Under the pieces are notes generated by a model. The model did no database searches. It worked only from the letters and a program-made list of their open reading frames with translations, and was not told the DNA's origin. From NCBI GenBank assembly GCA_004000515.1, contig CP034537.1:1426001-1490000 (forward strand): DNA of 64,000 bases, given 5' to 3'. The position numbers and the translations under genes are program-made. The DNA comes from Pseudomonas poae. Lineage in GTDB: Bacteria > Pseudomonadota > Gammaproteobacteria > Pseudomonadales > Pseudomonadaceae. Shown here one piece after another: positions 45,563-58,300 of the stretch (its first letter is position 1; the number at the start of each line of letters is the position of its first letter).

Positions 45563-46421
45563 ATGGCAGGCGCAAAGAGATTCGCAGTAAGATTGCGAGC
45601 ATCAAAAGCACGCAAAAAATTACCAGCGCCATGGAAAAGTGGCGGTCAGCAAAATGCGCAAGGCACAAATGCGCATGGCTGCTAGCCGTCCTTATGCGGA
45701 GCGTATCCGCCAGGTAATTGGGCATCTGGCCAACGCCAACCCGGAATACCGCCACCCATTCATGATCGACCGCGAAGTTAAGCGCGTTGGTTATGTGGTT
45801 GTGAGCAGTGACCGTGGTTTGTGCGGTGGTTTGAATACCAACCTGTTCAAGGCCCTGGTCAAGGACATGGCGGTAAACCGCGAAAAAGGCGTCGAGATCG
45901 ATCTGTGTGTTGTTGGTAGCAAGGGTGCGGCCTTTTTCCGCAACTTCGGCGGTAACGTCGTTGCAGCTATCAGCCACCTGGGTGAAGAGCCGTCGATCAA
46001 TGATTTGATCGGCAGTGTGAAGGTGATGCTGGATGCATACCTGGAAGGCCGGATTGACCGCCTCTCCGTGGTATCCAACAAGTTCATCAACACCATGACC
46101 CAGCAGCCAACCGTGGAGCAATTGATTCCACTGGTGGCGACTCCGGATCAGGAACTCAAGCACCACTGGGACTACCTCTACGAACCAGACGCCAAAGAGC
46201 TGCTTGACGGCTTGATGGTGCGCTACGTGGAGTCGCAGGTGTACCAGGCGGTGGTCGAGAACAACGCAGCTGAACAAGCGGCGCGGATGATCGCGATGAA
46301 AAACGCTACCGATAACGCCGGTGATCTGATCAGCGATTTGCAGCTGATCTACAACAAGGCGCGTCAGGCTGCGATCACCCAAGAGATCTCGGAAATCGTC
46401 GGCGGCGCTGCCGCGGTTTAA
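45563..46421 (+). CDS. atpG: ATP synthase F1 subunit gamma (two frame breaks)
   Basis: Gamma is the central rotor stalk. After repair it starts [19 protein letters not shown] and continues [17 protein letters not shown]; the C-terminus has [18 protein letters not shown]. Breaks are at 45577 (G pair one short) and 45635-45638 (A run one short), both in the first 26 codons. The repaired length is 286 residues. Confidence 0.93.
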
Positions 46422-47825
<1,404 letters not shown>

Positions 47826-47830
47826 TCCAA

Positions 47831-47848
47831 GCGCCCGGAAACGGGCGC
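47831..47848 (+). other. Intercistronic GNRA-loop hairpin between atpD and atpC
   Basis: GCGCCCG, loop GAAA, CGGGCGC: a perfect 7 bp stem with a GNRA loop and no T run, just after the atpD stop. Similar in design to the atpA-atpG hairpin. Confidence 0.65.
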
Positions 47849-47869
47849 TCATCAGGTTGAGGCAATCAG

Positions 47870-48286
47870 ATGGCTATGACAGTCCATTGCGATATCGTCA
47901 GCGCGGAAGGGGAAATCTTCTCCGGTCTGGTAGAGATGGTGATTGCACACGGCGAACTCGGTGACCTTGGTATTGCCATGGGTCACGCGCCGTTGATCAC
48001 CAGCTTGAAGCCAGGTCCGATCACTCTGACCAAGCAAGGCGGGGAAAAGGAGGTGTTTTACATCTCCGGTGGTTTCCTTGAGGTTCAGCCGAACATGGTC
48101 AAGGTACTTGCCGACACCGTGCAACGTGCTGGCGACCTGGATGAAGCCTCCGCTCAGGAAGCCGTCAAGGCTGCCGAGAAGGCCCTGAACGAAAAGGGTG
48201 CGGACTTCGACTACAGCGCTGCTGCTGTACGTCTGGCCGAGGCTGCAGCCCAGCTGCGCACGCTCCAGCAAATCCGCAAGAAGTAA
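47870..48286 (+). CDS. atpC: ATP synthase F1 subunit epsilon
   Basis: Epsilon is the regulatory rotor subunit that inhibits ATP hydrolysis. The 138-residue protein has an N-terminal beta sandwich ([33 protein letters not shown]) and a C-terminal helical hairpin ([21 protein letters not shown]). Last gene of the operon. Intact. Confidence 0.97.
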   Translation: MAMTVHCDIVSAEGEIFSGLVEMVIAHGELGDLGIAMGHAPLITSLKPGPITLTKQGGEKEVFYISGGFLEVQPNMVKVLADTVQRAGDLDEASAQEAVKAAEKALNEKGADFDYSAAAVRLAEAAAQLRTLQQIRKK

Positions 48287-48321
48287 GCGGCCATGCCGTC
48301 ACGCTTCAAGCGCGATTGATT

Positions 48322-48349
48322 AAAAAGGGTAGCCTCGGCTACCCTTTTT
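48322..48349 (+). terminator. Rho-independent terminator of the atp operon
   Basis: AAAAAGGGTAGCC, loop TCG, GGCTACCC-like arm (GCTACCC) then TTTTT. It is downstream of atpC and ends the operon before glmU. Confidence 0.9.
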
Positions 48350-48406
48350 CTTCTGCACAAAACATCTCTGGTCTGAAGACGGACCTCTCAGGATTGGTAG
48401 CCATTC

Positions 48407-49773
48407 ATGTCTCTTGAAATCGTCATTCTCGCTGCAGGCCAGGGCACTCGCATGCGTTCGGCCCTGCCCAAGGTGCTGCACCCGGTAGCCGGCAATTCCA
48501 TGCTGGGCCATGTTATCCACAGTGCCCGTCAGTTGGAGCCACAACGTATCCACGTGGTGATCGGCCACGGTGCCGATGCGGTTCGCGAGCGCCTGGCCGC
48601 AGACGACCTGAATTTCGTATTGCAAGACAAACAACTCGGCACCGGGCACGCCACTGCTCAGGCCGTGCCGTTCATCACCGCCGATACCGTATTGATCCTC
48701 TACGGCGATGTACCGCTGATCGAAGTGGAAACGCTGCAGCGTCTGCTCAAGCACGTTGTGCCAGGCCAGATGGGCCTGCTCACCGTTGAGCTGGACGACC
48801 CCACCGGTTACGGCCGCATCGTGCGCAACGCTGACGGCAAGGTGGCTGCCATCGTCGAGCATAAAGATGCCAGCGAAGCCCAGCGCGCTATTACCGAAGG
48901 CAACACAGGCATTCTGGCCGTGCCGGCCAACAAGCTCGCCGACTGGATGAGCCGCCTGTCCAACAACAACGCCCAGGGCGAGTATTACCTCACCGACGTC
49001 ATCGAAATGGCCGTGAGCGATGGCCTGCTGGTCGCCACCGAACAACCCCACGACCCGATGGAAGTGCAGGGCGCCAACGACCGCAAGCAGCTTTCAGAGC
49101 TGGAGCGTCACTACCAGCTGCGCGAAGGTCGGCGCTTGATGGCCCAAGGCGTGACCCTGCGCGACCCGGCACGCTTTGACGTTCGTGGCGAAGTCACTGT
49201 CGGCCGCGACGTGCTGATCGACATCAACGTGATCCTTGAAGGCCGCGTGATCATCGAAGACGACGTAGTGATTGGCCCGAACTGCGTGATCAAGGACAGC
49301 ACCCTGCGCAAAGGCGTGGTGATCAAGGCCAACAGCCACCTGGACGGCGCGGTGATGGGCGAAGGCAGCGATGCCGGCCCGTTTGCGCGTTTGCGCCCGG
49401 GCAGCGTGCTGGAAGCCAAGGCTCATGTGGGTAACTTTGTCGAACTCAAAACGCACACTTGGGCGAAGGCGCCAAGGCCGGCCATCTGACCTACCTGGGC
49501 GATGCCGTCATCGGCGCACGCACCAACGTCGGCGCTGGCACCATCACCTGCAACTACGATGGCGCCAACAAGCATCAGACGGTGCTGGGCGAAGATGTAT
49601 TCATCGGCTCGAACAACTCGTTGGTTGCTCCGGTGAAAGTCGGCGATGGCGCCACCACGGCGGCTGGTTCCACCATCAACCAGGATGTGGATAACTTGCA
49701 ACTCGGCGTGGCTCGCGCCCGTCAGCGCAACATCGACGGCTGGAAACGCCCGGAGAAAATCAAGAAAAGCTGA
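48407..49773 (+). CDS. glmU: Bifunctional GlmU (GlcN-1-P acetyltransferase / GlcNAc-1-P uridyltransferase; frameshifted)
   Basis: GlmU makes UDP-GlcNAc for peptidoglycan and LPS. The N-terminal uridyltransferase (1-230) starts [21 protein letters not shown] left-handed beta-helix acetyltransferase follows, with [10 protein letters not shown] and the catalytic/CoA region [15 protein letters not shown]. The frame breaks in the A run 49448-49451 (one A short); repair gives [19 protein letters not shown] and 455 residues. Essential, so a sequence error. Confidence 0.95.
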
Positions 49774-49808
49774 GTTATCCACAATCTCATCAGCAACAAC
49801 TATTCAAT

Positions 49809-49895
49809 GTGGGAGCGGGCTTGCTCGCGAATACGGTGTGTCAGACCCGAATGAGTTGACTGACACACTGCATTCGCGAGCAAGCCCGCTCCCAC
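49809..49895. repeat. REP doublet (REPIN)
   Basis: Inverted arms of the GTGGGAGCGGGCTTGCTCGC type end at 49895, with the inner dyad GGTGTGTCAG / CTGACACAC-like pairing. Same family as the element at 7635-7721 but opposite arm order. Between glmU and glmR. Confidence 0.9.
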
Positions 49896-49977
49896 ATTTA
49901 CCCTCTGTCACTTCGGAAATTTTCTACGCCCCCGCTTGACGACCTTTCGCTAATAGGTTTTGATTGCCTTCGTTATC

Positions 49978-49990
49978 TTTCGAAGCGAAA
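49978..49990. promoter_or_regulatory. Candidate DeoR-type operator upstream of glmR
   Basis: The dyad TTTCG-AAG-CGAAA lies 12 bp before the glmR start. DeoR/GlpR-family regulators often bind A/T-flanked TTTCG/CGAAA dyads, so autoregulation is plausible. Inferred from motif and place only. Confidence 0.4.
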
Positions 49991-50002
49991 CTTATCATCA
50001 CC

Positions 50003-50770
50003 ATGTCGAAACGAAATACACCCCAACGGCGCCACAACATCCTGACCTTGCTCAATGAATTGGGCGAAGTGAGCGTGGACGAGTTGGCCAAGCGTTTCGA
50101 AACCTCGGAAGTGACTATCCGCAAGGACCTGGCCGCCCTCGAAAGCAACGGCTTGCTGCTGCGTCGCTACGGCGGCGCAATCACCATGCCGCAGGAATTG
50201 GTGGGGGACGCCGCTCAGCCGATCTCGGTGTACAAGCGCGCTATCGCCCGTGCCGCCGTAATGCGCCTGCGTGAACACGCCCGCATCATCATCGACAGTG
50301 GCAGTACCACGGCCGCCATGATCCCCGAGCTGGGCCACCAGCCTGGCCTGGTGGTGATGACCAACTCCCTGCACGTGGCCCGGGCCCTGAGCGAACTGGA
50401 GCACGAGCCGGTGCTGTTGATGACCGGCGGCACGTGGGACCCTCACTCGGACTCGTTCCAAGGCCAGGTCGCCGAGCAAGTGCTACGTTCCTACGACTTT
50501 GACCAACTGTTCATTGGCGCCGACGGCATCGACCTGGAGCGAGGCACTACCACTTTCAACGAACTGCTGGGCCTGAGCCGCGTGATGGCTGAGGTCGCCC
50601 GCGAAGTGGTGGTGATGGTCGAATCCGACAAGATCGGCCGCAAGATTCCCAACCTGGAACTGCCCTGGAGCAGCGTCCATACCCTTATCACCGATGATCG
50701 CCTGCCGCTTGAGGCCCGCGACCAGATCCAAGCCCGCGGCATTACGCTGATATGCGCGGCAATCATCTAG
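50003..50770 (+). CDS. glmR: DeoR-family transcriptional regulator GlmR
   Basis: This 255-residue regulator has a DeoR helix-turn-helix ([23 protein letters not shown], then [14 protein letters not shown]) and a sugar-isomerase-like effector domain ([42 protein letters not shown]). The start [13 protein letters not shown] at 50003 is chosen over an in-frame upstream ATG. It sits 10 bp before glmS, matching the pseudomonad glmR-glmS pair that controls glucosamine-6-phosphate supply. Intact. Confidence 0.92.
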   Translation: MSKRNTPQRRHNILTLLNELGEVSVDELAKRFETSEVTIRKDLAALESNGLLLRRYGGAITMPQELVGDAAQPISVYKRAIARAAVMRLREHARIIIDSGSTTAAMIPELGHQPGLVVMTNSLHVARALSELEHEPVLLMTGGTWDPHSDSFQGQVAEQVLRSYDFDQLFIGADGIDLERGTTTFNELLGLSRVMAEVAREVVVMVESDKIGRKIPNLELPWSSVHTLITDDRLPLEARDQIQARGITLICAAII

Positions 50771-50780
50771 GAGAAACACC

Positions 50781-52613
50781 ATGTGTGGCATCGTAGGCGC
50801 AGTCGCTGAACGCAACATCACCCCCATCCTGATCGAAGGCCTCAAGCGCCTGGAATACCGCGGTTATGACAGCGCAGGTGTGGCTGTCTTCACCAACGCC
50901 GGCAAGCTTGAGCGCATGCGCCGCCCAGGCAAAGTCAGCGAGCTGGAGCAAGCCCTGGCGGGTGAGCCTCTGGTTGGCCGCCTCGGCATCGCCCACACCC
51001 GCTGGGCAACCCACGGTGCGCCGTGCGAGCGTAACGCTCACCCGCATTTCTCCGGCGACCTGGCGGTGGTGCACAACGGCATCATCGAAAACCACGAAGT
51101 GCTGCGCGAACAACTCAAGGGCCTGGGCTACGTGTTCACTTCGGACACTGATACCGAAGTCATCGCCCACCTGCTCAACCACAAACTCAAGGACCATAGC
51201 GACCTGACCACCGCCCTCAAGGCCACGGTCAAGGAACTGCATGGCGCCTACGGCCTGGCAGTGGTCAGCGCCAGCCAACCGGACCGCGTAGTTGCTGCTC
51301 GCAGTGGTAGCCCATTGGTGATCGGCCTGGGCCTGGGCGAAAACTTCCTCGCCTCCGACCAATTGGCCTTGCGTCAGGTTACCGACCGCTTCATGTACCT
51401 GGAAGAAGGCGATATAGCCGACATTCGCCGTGAAAGCGTGGCGATCTGGGACGTCAACGGTAACGCTGTCGAACGTGAAGCCGTGCAATACCGTGACGGC
51501 GCCGAAGCTGCCGACAAAGGTGAGTTCCGTCACTTCATGCTCAAGGAAATCCACGAGCAGCCATCGGTGGTACAGCGCACGCTGGAAGGTCGCTTGAGCC
51601 AGAATCAAGTGCTGGTCAACGCGTTCGGCCCACAAGCCGCCGAGTTGTTCGCCAAAGTGCGCAATGTACAGATCGTCGCTTGCGGCACCAGCTACCACGC
51701 CGGCATGGTTGCCCGTTACTGGTTGGAAGAACTGGCCGGCATTCCTTGCCAGGTCGAAGTCGCCAGCGAGTTCCGCTACCGCAAGGTCGTGGTGCAGCCC
51801 GACACCCTGTTCGTGACCATCTCCCAGTCCGGCGAAACCGCCGACACCTTGGCCGCCCTGCGTAATGCCAAGGAACTGGGCTTCCTTGCCAGCCTGGCGA
51901 TCTGCAACGTCAGCATCAGCTCGTTGGTACGTGAGTCGGACCTGACCCTGCTGACCCAGGCCGGTCGCGAAATCGGCGTAGCGTCGACCAAAGCGTTCAC
52001 CACCCAACTGGTCGGCCTATTGCTGCTGACCCTGTCCCTGGGCCAAGTGCGCGGCACCCTGGCCGATGGCGTTGAAGCCACCCTGGTCGAAGAATTGCGT
52101 CGCCTGCCAGCCCGCCTCGGCGAAGCCCTGGCCATGGACAGCACTGTGGAAAAAGTCGCCGAATTGTTCGCCGACAAGAACCACACCCTGTTCCTCGGCC
52201 GTGGCGCGCAATACCCAGTGGCGATGGAAGGCTCGCTCAAGCTCAAGGAAATCTCGTACATCCACGCCGAAGCTTATCCAGCCGGTGAGCTGAAACACGG
52301 CCCACTGGCCCTGGTGGATGACGACATGCCGGTGGTGACCGTCGCGCCGAACAACGAACTGCTGGAAAAGCTCAAGTCCAACCTGCAGGAAGTACGCGCC
52401 CGTGGCGGCCAACTGGTGGTGTTCGCTGACGAAAAAGCCGGCATGACCAATGGCGAAGGTACCCACGTCATCAACATGCCGCACATCCACGACACCCTGT
52501 CGCCGATCCTCTACACCATCCCGCTGCAACTGCTGTCGTACTACGTCGCCGTGCTCAAGGGCACCGACGTTGACCAGCCGCGTAACCTGGCGAAGTCGGT
52601 GACCGTGGAGTAA
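50781..52613 (+). CDS. glmS: Glutamine-fructose-6-phosphate aminotransferase
   Basis: GlmS makes glucosamine-6-phosphate, the first committed step to UDP-GlcNAc. The 610-residue enzyme has the N-terminal Cys nucleophile ([12 protein letters not shown]), glutaminase blocks [11 protein letters not shown] and NGIIENHE, and two SIS domains with [18 protein letters not shown] and the terminal [11 protein letters not shown]. Its attachment-site region for Tn7 would be at the 3' end; no Tn7-like insert is present. Intact. Confidence 0.98.
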   Translation: MCGIVGAVAERNITPILIEGLKRLEYRGYDSAGVAVFTNAGKLERMRRPGKVSELEQALAGEPLVGRLGIAHTRWATHGAPCERNAHPHFSGDLAVVHNGIIENHEVLREQLKGLGYVFTSDTDTEVIAHLLNHKLKDHSDLTTALKATVKELHGAYGLAVVSASQPDRVVAARSGSPLVIGLGLGENFLASDQLALRQVTDRFMYLEEGDIADIRRESVAIWDVNGNAVEREAVQYRDGAEAADKGEFRHFMLKEIHEQPSVVQRTLEGRLSQNQVLVNAFGPQAAELFAKVRNVQIVACGTSYHAGMVARYWLEELAGIPCQVEVASEFRYRKVVVQPDTLFVTISQSGETADTLAALRNAKELGFLASLAICNVSISSLVRESDLTLLTQAGREIGVASTKAFTTQLVGLLLLTLSLGQVRGTLADGVEATLVEELRRLPARLGEALAMDSTVEKVAELFADKNHTLFLGRGAQYPVAMEGSLKLKEISYIHAEAYPAGELKHGPLALVDDDMPVVTVAPNNELLEKLKSNLQEVRARGGQLVVFADEKAGMTNGEGTHVINMPHIHDTLSPILYTIPLQLLSYYVAVLKGTDVDQPRNLAKSVTVE

Positions 52614-52624
52614 CACGGCATGTC

Positions 52625-52647
52625 CTGGAGGCCCATCGGGCCTCCAG
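52625..52647 (+). terminator. Hairpin after glmS (T-poor terminator)
   Basis: CTGGAGGCCC, loop ATC, GGGCCTCCAG: a perfect 10 bp stem 12 bp after the glmS stop, not followed by a T run. Probably a terminator or mRNA-end stabiliser, and close to the usual Tn7 attachment region. Confidence 0.6.
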
Positions 52648-52676
52648 GTTCAGCTCGACGAAAGGATTCGACCTCA

Positions 52677-53063
52677 ATGCATACCCCTATTTCCCCAATC
52701 AGCGACCGTTTGCACGGTCGCCGGTTTGCAGTCGCCAATAACACCCAAGGCCTCTCTGGTGCCGGCACGGTTTTTTATTACCAGGTCGACGGTGAGGCCA
52801 TCTCGGGTACCTACCAGGGTGGCCGGATTCGCACCGGTCAGCAGGTGGGGCGCGTAACAGGCCCGAACACCCTCGAACTGCTTTTCCAGTGCCTGACCAC
52901 GGAAGGCGAGCTATTGGCCGGCTGGTCGCAAGGAACGGTGGGCGTTGATGAGGCAGGACGTACCACACTGGCCTTCGTATGGGGTTGGTTATCCGGCGCC
53001 ACGGGGGCGGTGAGTCCCACTACGTGGAACTCGCACCTCGCCTGTATTGAGCGGGCTTTCTAA
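52677..53063 (+). CDS. Small uncharacterised protein of the 'n-acetylglutamate synthase'-labelled family
   Basis: A 128-residue soluble protein. The pattern FAVANNTQGLSGAGTVFYYQ, GEAISGTYQGGRIRTGQQVG and GELLAGWSQGTV resembles short beta-rich proteins often annotated as n-acetylglutamate synthase without experimental support. No GNAT motif is visible, so that name is doubtful. An AAAGGA ribosome site precedes the ATG. The stop codon interlocks with the stop of pbpC on the other strand (CTAA at 53060-53063). Confidence 0.7.
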   Translation: MHTPISPISDRLHGRRFAVANNTQGLSGAGTVFYYQVDGEAISGTYQGGRIRTGQQVGRVTGPNTLELLFQCLTTEGELLAGWSQGTVGVDEAGRTTLAFVWGWLSGATGAVSPTTWNSHLACIERAF

Positions 53064-55357
53064 GGTACAAACTCCACTTTCAGCCCCCGACTAACACTGC
53101 GTCCCTGATCATCACTGACCCGCAACCGGTACTCCCCCGACTTGCCCGGCCGCCAATTCAGCGTGGCTTGCGGTGGGCCCTGACCGATCAAGGTTTGATC
53201 AGCGAACCAATACAGCGTCGCCGCATCGCTGGCCGCGTTGGCAGTCAGCGGGATGCTTTCCTGCGGTTGAGAAAGGCGCAACTGATAGCTCACTTGCGTC
53301 AGCGGCGAGCGGATTTGCGGTGCTTCGCTTTGGTCGCTGATGGGGTTGGGCTGGCAGTTTCTCATCACATTGGGCGGCGTACGGCGCGGTAGCCCAGCAG
53401 CGCGGTAAAGGCGTTGTACGTCACTGGGCCAGAATTCGAAGACCTCTTCGCGGGTGTATTGCACCTCGAATGGCGGGCACGCCGCCTTGCCTGTGCGTGT
53501 GTCGATCAATACCGGGCGGTGCAGGTTGGACACGCGAATCGGCGAGACACCGGGGATGTACCAGGTCTTGCGGGTTTGCGGACACCAACGGTTGGGCAAG
53601 TCGCCGGAGGCGGCACAGACGTCGATGCGTACCAGCCCGGCCGGTGGCTTGTCGGGCTTGATCACCACGTTGGGCAAGGCCAGGGGCAGGGCGTCGGCGA
53701 TACGGAAGAACAACGGTGCGGCGGTCTTGGCGCCGATGAACGCAGGATTTGGCCGGCCATCGAAGTTGCCTACCCACACCACCAGCACGTAGGGGCCCAC
53801 CAGGCCTGCACTCCAGGCATCGTGGAAACCCCACGAGGTGCCGGTCTTCCACGCGGTGCGCCAATGGCGGCCCGGCAAGCCATCCGGGCGCGGGTTGCGA
53901 CGCAGCATGTCGCGCACCATAAAGGCCGCCTGAGGCGTGAGCAGTTGCGCCCCAGTGGATTGCGGCTGCTCCTGCACATAGCGCAATGGCCGTAGATGCC
54001 CGTCGCCGGCCAGCATCACATAGAGTCGCGCCAGTTCCTCGGGTGTCATCTCGCCGCCGCCGAGGGCCAGGGCCAGGCCGTAATGGCTCTCGTCACGCAG
54101 GCCTTTGGTACCGGCGCGTTGCAGCAGGCCATACAACGACGGCGACTTCACCTGGCTGGCCAGCCACACGGCCGGGATATTGCGACTACGGATCAATGCA
54201 TCCTGCGCTGTGAGAGGGCCGACAAAACTGCCGTCGAAATTTTCCGGCTGAAAGTAGCCGAAGTTACTCGGCAAGTCCTTGAGGATGCTCATGGGGTGGA
54301 TCACCCCTTGGTCCAGCGCCAGCCCGTAAAGGAACGGCTTAAGCGTCGAGCCCGGCGAGCGCCGTGACAGCACGCCGTTGACCTGGCCGTGAATGCTTGT
54401 GGATAAGTAATCCGCAGAACCCACGAGTGCCTTGACGCTCTGGTCGCGGCTGTCGATCAGAATTGCGGTGGCGTTTTCCACACCAGTGCTGCGCCGCTCG
54501 GCGATAAAACCTGTGATCAGGCGCTCAAGCAGCTGCTGCAATGGCAGGTTGAGGGTGCTGTTCAGTTCGTTGCCGGACTGGGACGCCAGCAGTTGTTCGC
54601 TCAAATGCGGTGCCAGGAAGGGGATCTGCTGGCGGTTACGGGCCTCCAGAGGCAAGTCCAGCAAACTGTCGTTACGTGGGTCTTGTGGATAAGTCTCGCG
54701 CCAGTCGGCCATCAAGCGCAGCCGCGCGTTTTGCAGCGAAGGCCCGAAGCGCGCACGTCGTCCCGGCTGCTGGGGAATCACCGCCAGCGCCAGCGCTTCG
54801 GACAGCGACAACTGCGCGGCAGACTTACCGAAGTAAATACGACTGGCCGCCTCGGCACCTTCGATATTGCCGCCCATGGGCGCCAGGTTCAGGTAGGCCT
54901 CAAGGATGTCGTGCTTGCTGTAGCGCGCTTCCAGCCACAGCGCCAAGGCCATCTGTTGCAACTTGCCTGGAACCTGGCGCGTGTTCAGATCCCACAAGCG
55001 CCGCGCCAACTGCATGCTCAAGGTCGAGCCGCCCTGGCGTTGGCCACCGCTGTAGGTGGCCAGGGCTGCGCGCACCAACGCCGGGGGATTCACCCCTGGA
55101 TGCCAGTAGAAATTGCGGTCTTCCTTGAGCAACAAGGCTTCGACCAATGAAGGGGATATCCGCTCCAGCGGTAGCCACAGACGGTATTGACCGTCATCCG
55201 CCAGCGTCATGCGCAGCAGCGAACCGTCGTCGGCCAACACCACCCGTGATGAGGTCACGGCGTTTTCCAGCGGGGCATGCGGCCACAACCGCAACCCCGC
55301 CAGCAGCACCGCCGCTGCAAGCAGCGGCGTCAGGCGTTTAAGGCTTGGTAATTTCAA
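53060..55357 (-). CDS. pbpC: Penicillin-binding protein 1C
   Basis: PBP1C is a bifunctional peptidoglycan synthase-like protein. The 765-residue protein has a membrane anchor (PLLAAAVLLAGLRLW), a GT51 transglycosylase domain (catalytic Glu in KEDRNFYWHPG, E79; QGGSTLSMQLARRLWD) and a transpeptidase with Ser nucleophile in GSTLKPF (S337), SRN and KTGTSWGFHDAW. A BiPBP C-terminal domain ends in LKVEFVP. Directly downstream of, and overlapping by 20 bp, the alpha-2-macroglobulin gene, the classic bacterial pair. Intact. Confidence 0.96.
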   Translation of the reverse strand: MKLPSLKRLTPLLAAAVLLAGLRLWPHAPLENAVTSSRVVLADDGSLLRMTLADDGQYRLWLPLERISPSLVEALLLKEDRNFYWHPGVNPPALVRAALATYSGGQRQGGSTLSMQLARRLWDLNTRQVPGKLQQMALALWLEARYSKHDILEAYLNLAPMGGNIEGAEAASRIYFGKSAAQLSLSEALALAVIPQQPGRRARFGPSLQNARLRLMADWRETYPQDPRNDSLLDLPLEARNRQQIPFLAPHLSEQLLASQSGNELNSTLNLPLQQLLERLITGFIAERRSTGVENATAILIDSRDQSVKALVGSADYLSTSIHGQVNGVLSRRSPGSTLKPFLYGLALDQGVIHPMSILKDLPSNFGYFQPENFDGSFVGPLTAQDALIRSRNIPAVWLASQVKSPSLYGLLQRAGTKGLRDESHYGLALALGGGEMTPEELARLYVMLAGDGHLRPLRYVQEQPQSTGAQLLTPQAAFMVRDMLRRNPRPDGLPGRHWRTAWKTGTSWGFHDAWSAGLVGPYVLVVWVGNFDGRPNPAFIGAKTAAPLFFRIADALPLALPNVVIKPDKPPAGLVRIDVCAASGDLPNRWCPQTRKTWYIPGVSPIRVSNLHRPVLIDTRTGKAACPPFEVQYTREEVFEFWPSDVQRLYRAAGLPRRTPPNVMRNCQPNPISDQSEAPQIRSPLTQVSYQLRLSQPQESIPLTANAASDAATLYWFADQTLIGQGPPQATLNWRPGKSGEYRLRVSDDQGRSVSRGLKVEFVP

Positions 55358-58300
55358 GCTGGCCTACTTTGCCGCGCCCTTGCAGGGTGGTTTCGTACAT
55401 GCCTTCGGCGTAGGCCGGTGGCGTATTGAAGGTGCCTGCGTTGGTGGCGCGCACGCGGTAGACGAAGGTGCCTACATCGCGCAGTGCAGTGCCGTACAAC
55501 ACCACGCGATCATCGCGAACGTCCACGTAATCCGGCTGCCAGTTGCTCAGCTCGGTTTCGCCGATGGGCGCTTGCCAGGTGTCTTCTTCCTGGTTGTCCT
55601 CTACGTAGTCGGACTCCTCACCTTCACTTTCGTCAGTGCTGGCTGCTTCCGGCTCCGCAGGCAAGTTATACACAGGCTCGACGCCTCCCGGCAGCAGGTC
55701 GACCACGGCCACTTGCTGCACTTGGTCACGGTCGGTGGCCCGCAGGCGCAGGCGCACGAGGAACTCATCGCCTACGGCCACCTTGTTCACCGGCTCGCCC
55801 TTGAGGTCGAGGTATTCGTGCACGATTTCCAGGCCATTGGTGATCGGCTTGAGCTTGGTGCCCTTGTCGAAACCGGCTTCGCTGAGCATGTAGAACGCCG
55901 CAGGGCCGTCGGATTTTTCCATCACCAGCTTTTGCGTGGCGCTTGGTACGGCAGCGCGAGGCGGTTGGCCGGCCATTTCCAACAACTGTTGTTGCTTGTC
56001 GCCAAGCCAAGCGGTGGCCTTGAGGGTCATGTCGCTTTGCGCACGCTGGCCATAGTTGTCCAGAGCCCGCAGCAACAGCGCCGCCGACAACGAGTTGTAG
56101 CGTTGCTCGTTGAGGCGCTTGCCGAGTTTATCCAGCAGCGCCGTGGGCACATCGTCCATCAGCTCCGGGAAATGCCGCGCCAGCAGGTGCAGGTGTTCGG
56201 CGTCGTGCACCAGCGGGTCGTAGTACAGGCCGTCGCTGTCCCACTTATCCACAGGGGAGCGCCACGGGATTTTTGCGGAACAGGGCATCGGCTTGGCGGT
56301 CCTGCTTGAGCAACTTGTAGCTGGCGGCCAAATAGGCGGCGCCCAGGTCATTTTGCCAGGTGTCCTTGAAGTAGCTCTCGTAACGCTCGCGGATATCGCT
56401 CAAGGCACCGCTTACCAGAATCCCCTGACGGCTCAGCAGGTAACTGGCGTAGGCGCGATTGCGCAATTCCGACAGCCCTTCACTCGGGCCGTTGGCCAGG
56501 TCTGTCAGATACGCATTCGAGCGCACCAGCAGGTCTTCCGGCACTGGCAAGCCGCGTTCCTTGGCTTCGATCAGGAAATCGGTGGCGTAAAGGCTGGCGT
56601 ACGGCGCCACGTCCGGGTTGGCTGCCCACAAACCAAAGCCGCCTGCCTGGTTCTGGCGTTGACGCAGCATGCGCATGGCACCGGTGAAGGCTTGTTCGGC
56701 TTCTGGTGCATTGCCGCCCCAGATCAACGCCGGCATGGCTTTGGACACCAATTGCTCGGTGCAGGCATAGCCGTAGTCATCCAGGTAATGCTTGAGGCCG
56801 TTGGCCCATACCAGCGGTGAGGCCGCGACGCCCAGTTGCACATCGCGCAGTTGGCTGAACAGCTCGCGGGTGGGTTTCAGCTCTTTGCTGGCGCTGTCGA
56901 AGCGGCCCAGGCTCAATGCCACGCGATGCTCACTCAGAGGGCGGATCGAGGTGGTTTCCGCCACCTGGATGCGCTTGCCGTCCGGCAACACTGCAATAAA
57001 GCGCAGGTCCGCCGAACCCTGGGTTTCACCGACCTTGATCTTGAACTCGGCAGTGCCTTCCTTGCGCGGTTGCAGGGATAGGGTGCTGCCTTTGTCGCCC
57101 TGCACGTTCAGACCGTCGCTGGTCTGCAGTTCAAACTTCACATCTGCCGCCGCGTCGAGGTTGCTGAACACCCCGGCGCTCACGTTGAACACATCGCCTG
57201 GCGCCACAAAGGCGGGCACGTTTGGCGTGATCACGATCGGCCCACGCACTTCGGTGTTGGCTTCGCTGACACCGACGCTGTCGTTATCCACCGCCACGGC
57301 AAACAGGTGCAGCTTGCCGTTGAAGCTGTCTGGCACTTGGTAATGCAGCACGGTTTCGCCGGCCGGCAGGTCCACTAAGCCGGACCACCAGGCCACCGGC
57401 GGCTGGTGTTTACGCTTGAATGGGTTCAGGTGATTGGCCAGGGCGCCTTCCGTATCGCCACCGGGCGCTGCCCCACTGAGCAGTCGGCTGAATTCCGGCA
57501 GGATCAGGTCAAGGATCTGGCTGGTGCTTACTTCTAACGCACGTTTCTGGAATAAGAAGCCCAACGGGTCCGGTGACTGGTAACGCGCGACTTGCAGGAT
57601 GCCTTCGTCCACCGCGTACACCACTGCGCGGCCCGGGCGGTCAGCGTTGACCTTGATATCCAGCATCTGCCCCGGCTCGATCTTCGCCGGGCCTTCAACT
57701 TTCAAGGCCATGCGTCGCGCATCCAGGTTGATGCTGAACGGCACCACGCCGTAGGACAGCGGGCTCATGTACACCTCGGCCGAGCCCATGTCCCGCACAA
57801 ACTGCACGTTGACGTAGGCATTGCCTTCAAGCCCCGCAGGCACGCGGATGTGTTGCACGCTGTTGGTACTGTCGGCCTTGAACCACTGCTGGGTGTAGAC
57901 CTTGTCGCGCTCAATGGTGATCAAACCGGCACCGGTGTACGGCGCACGAATGCTGATCGCAATCTCGTCACCCGTGGCGTAGCTGCGTTTATCCAGGCGC
58001 AGTTGCAGTTCGGCGTTGCGCTCGAGGGAGCGCGAGGTGTTGCCGCGCCCGGCCACGCTGTAGTCGATCTGGTTGAGCAGGTTGCCGTTGGCATCCTTGA
58101 GTTGCAGGGTGAAATCCCCCGGGGTGCCGGTATTCAGCGCCTGCTTGGCGCCTTCCTGGGTCATCACCAGTGGGGAAGCCGGCTGGCTGATGTTCTTGAT
58201 GCGCGACTCGTACTTGTAGGTGCCGTTGGACTGTTTCACCAGTACCGACACATAACGGTGCTCGACCACTTCAGTGGTCAGGCCGTCCACCGACAGTGGC

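Noticed and set aside
52614..52676. Tn7-type insertion downstream of glmS
   Set aside because: The usual attachment region is there, but no transposase or terminal repeat is visible; the next gene is ordinary.
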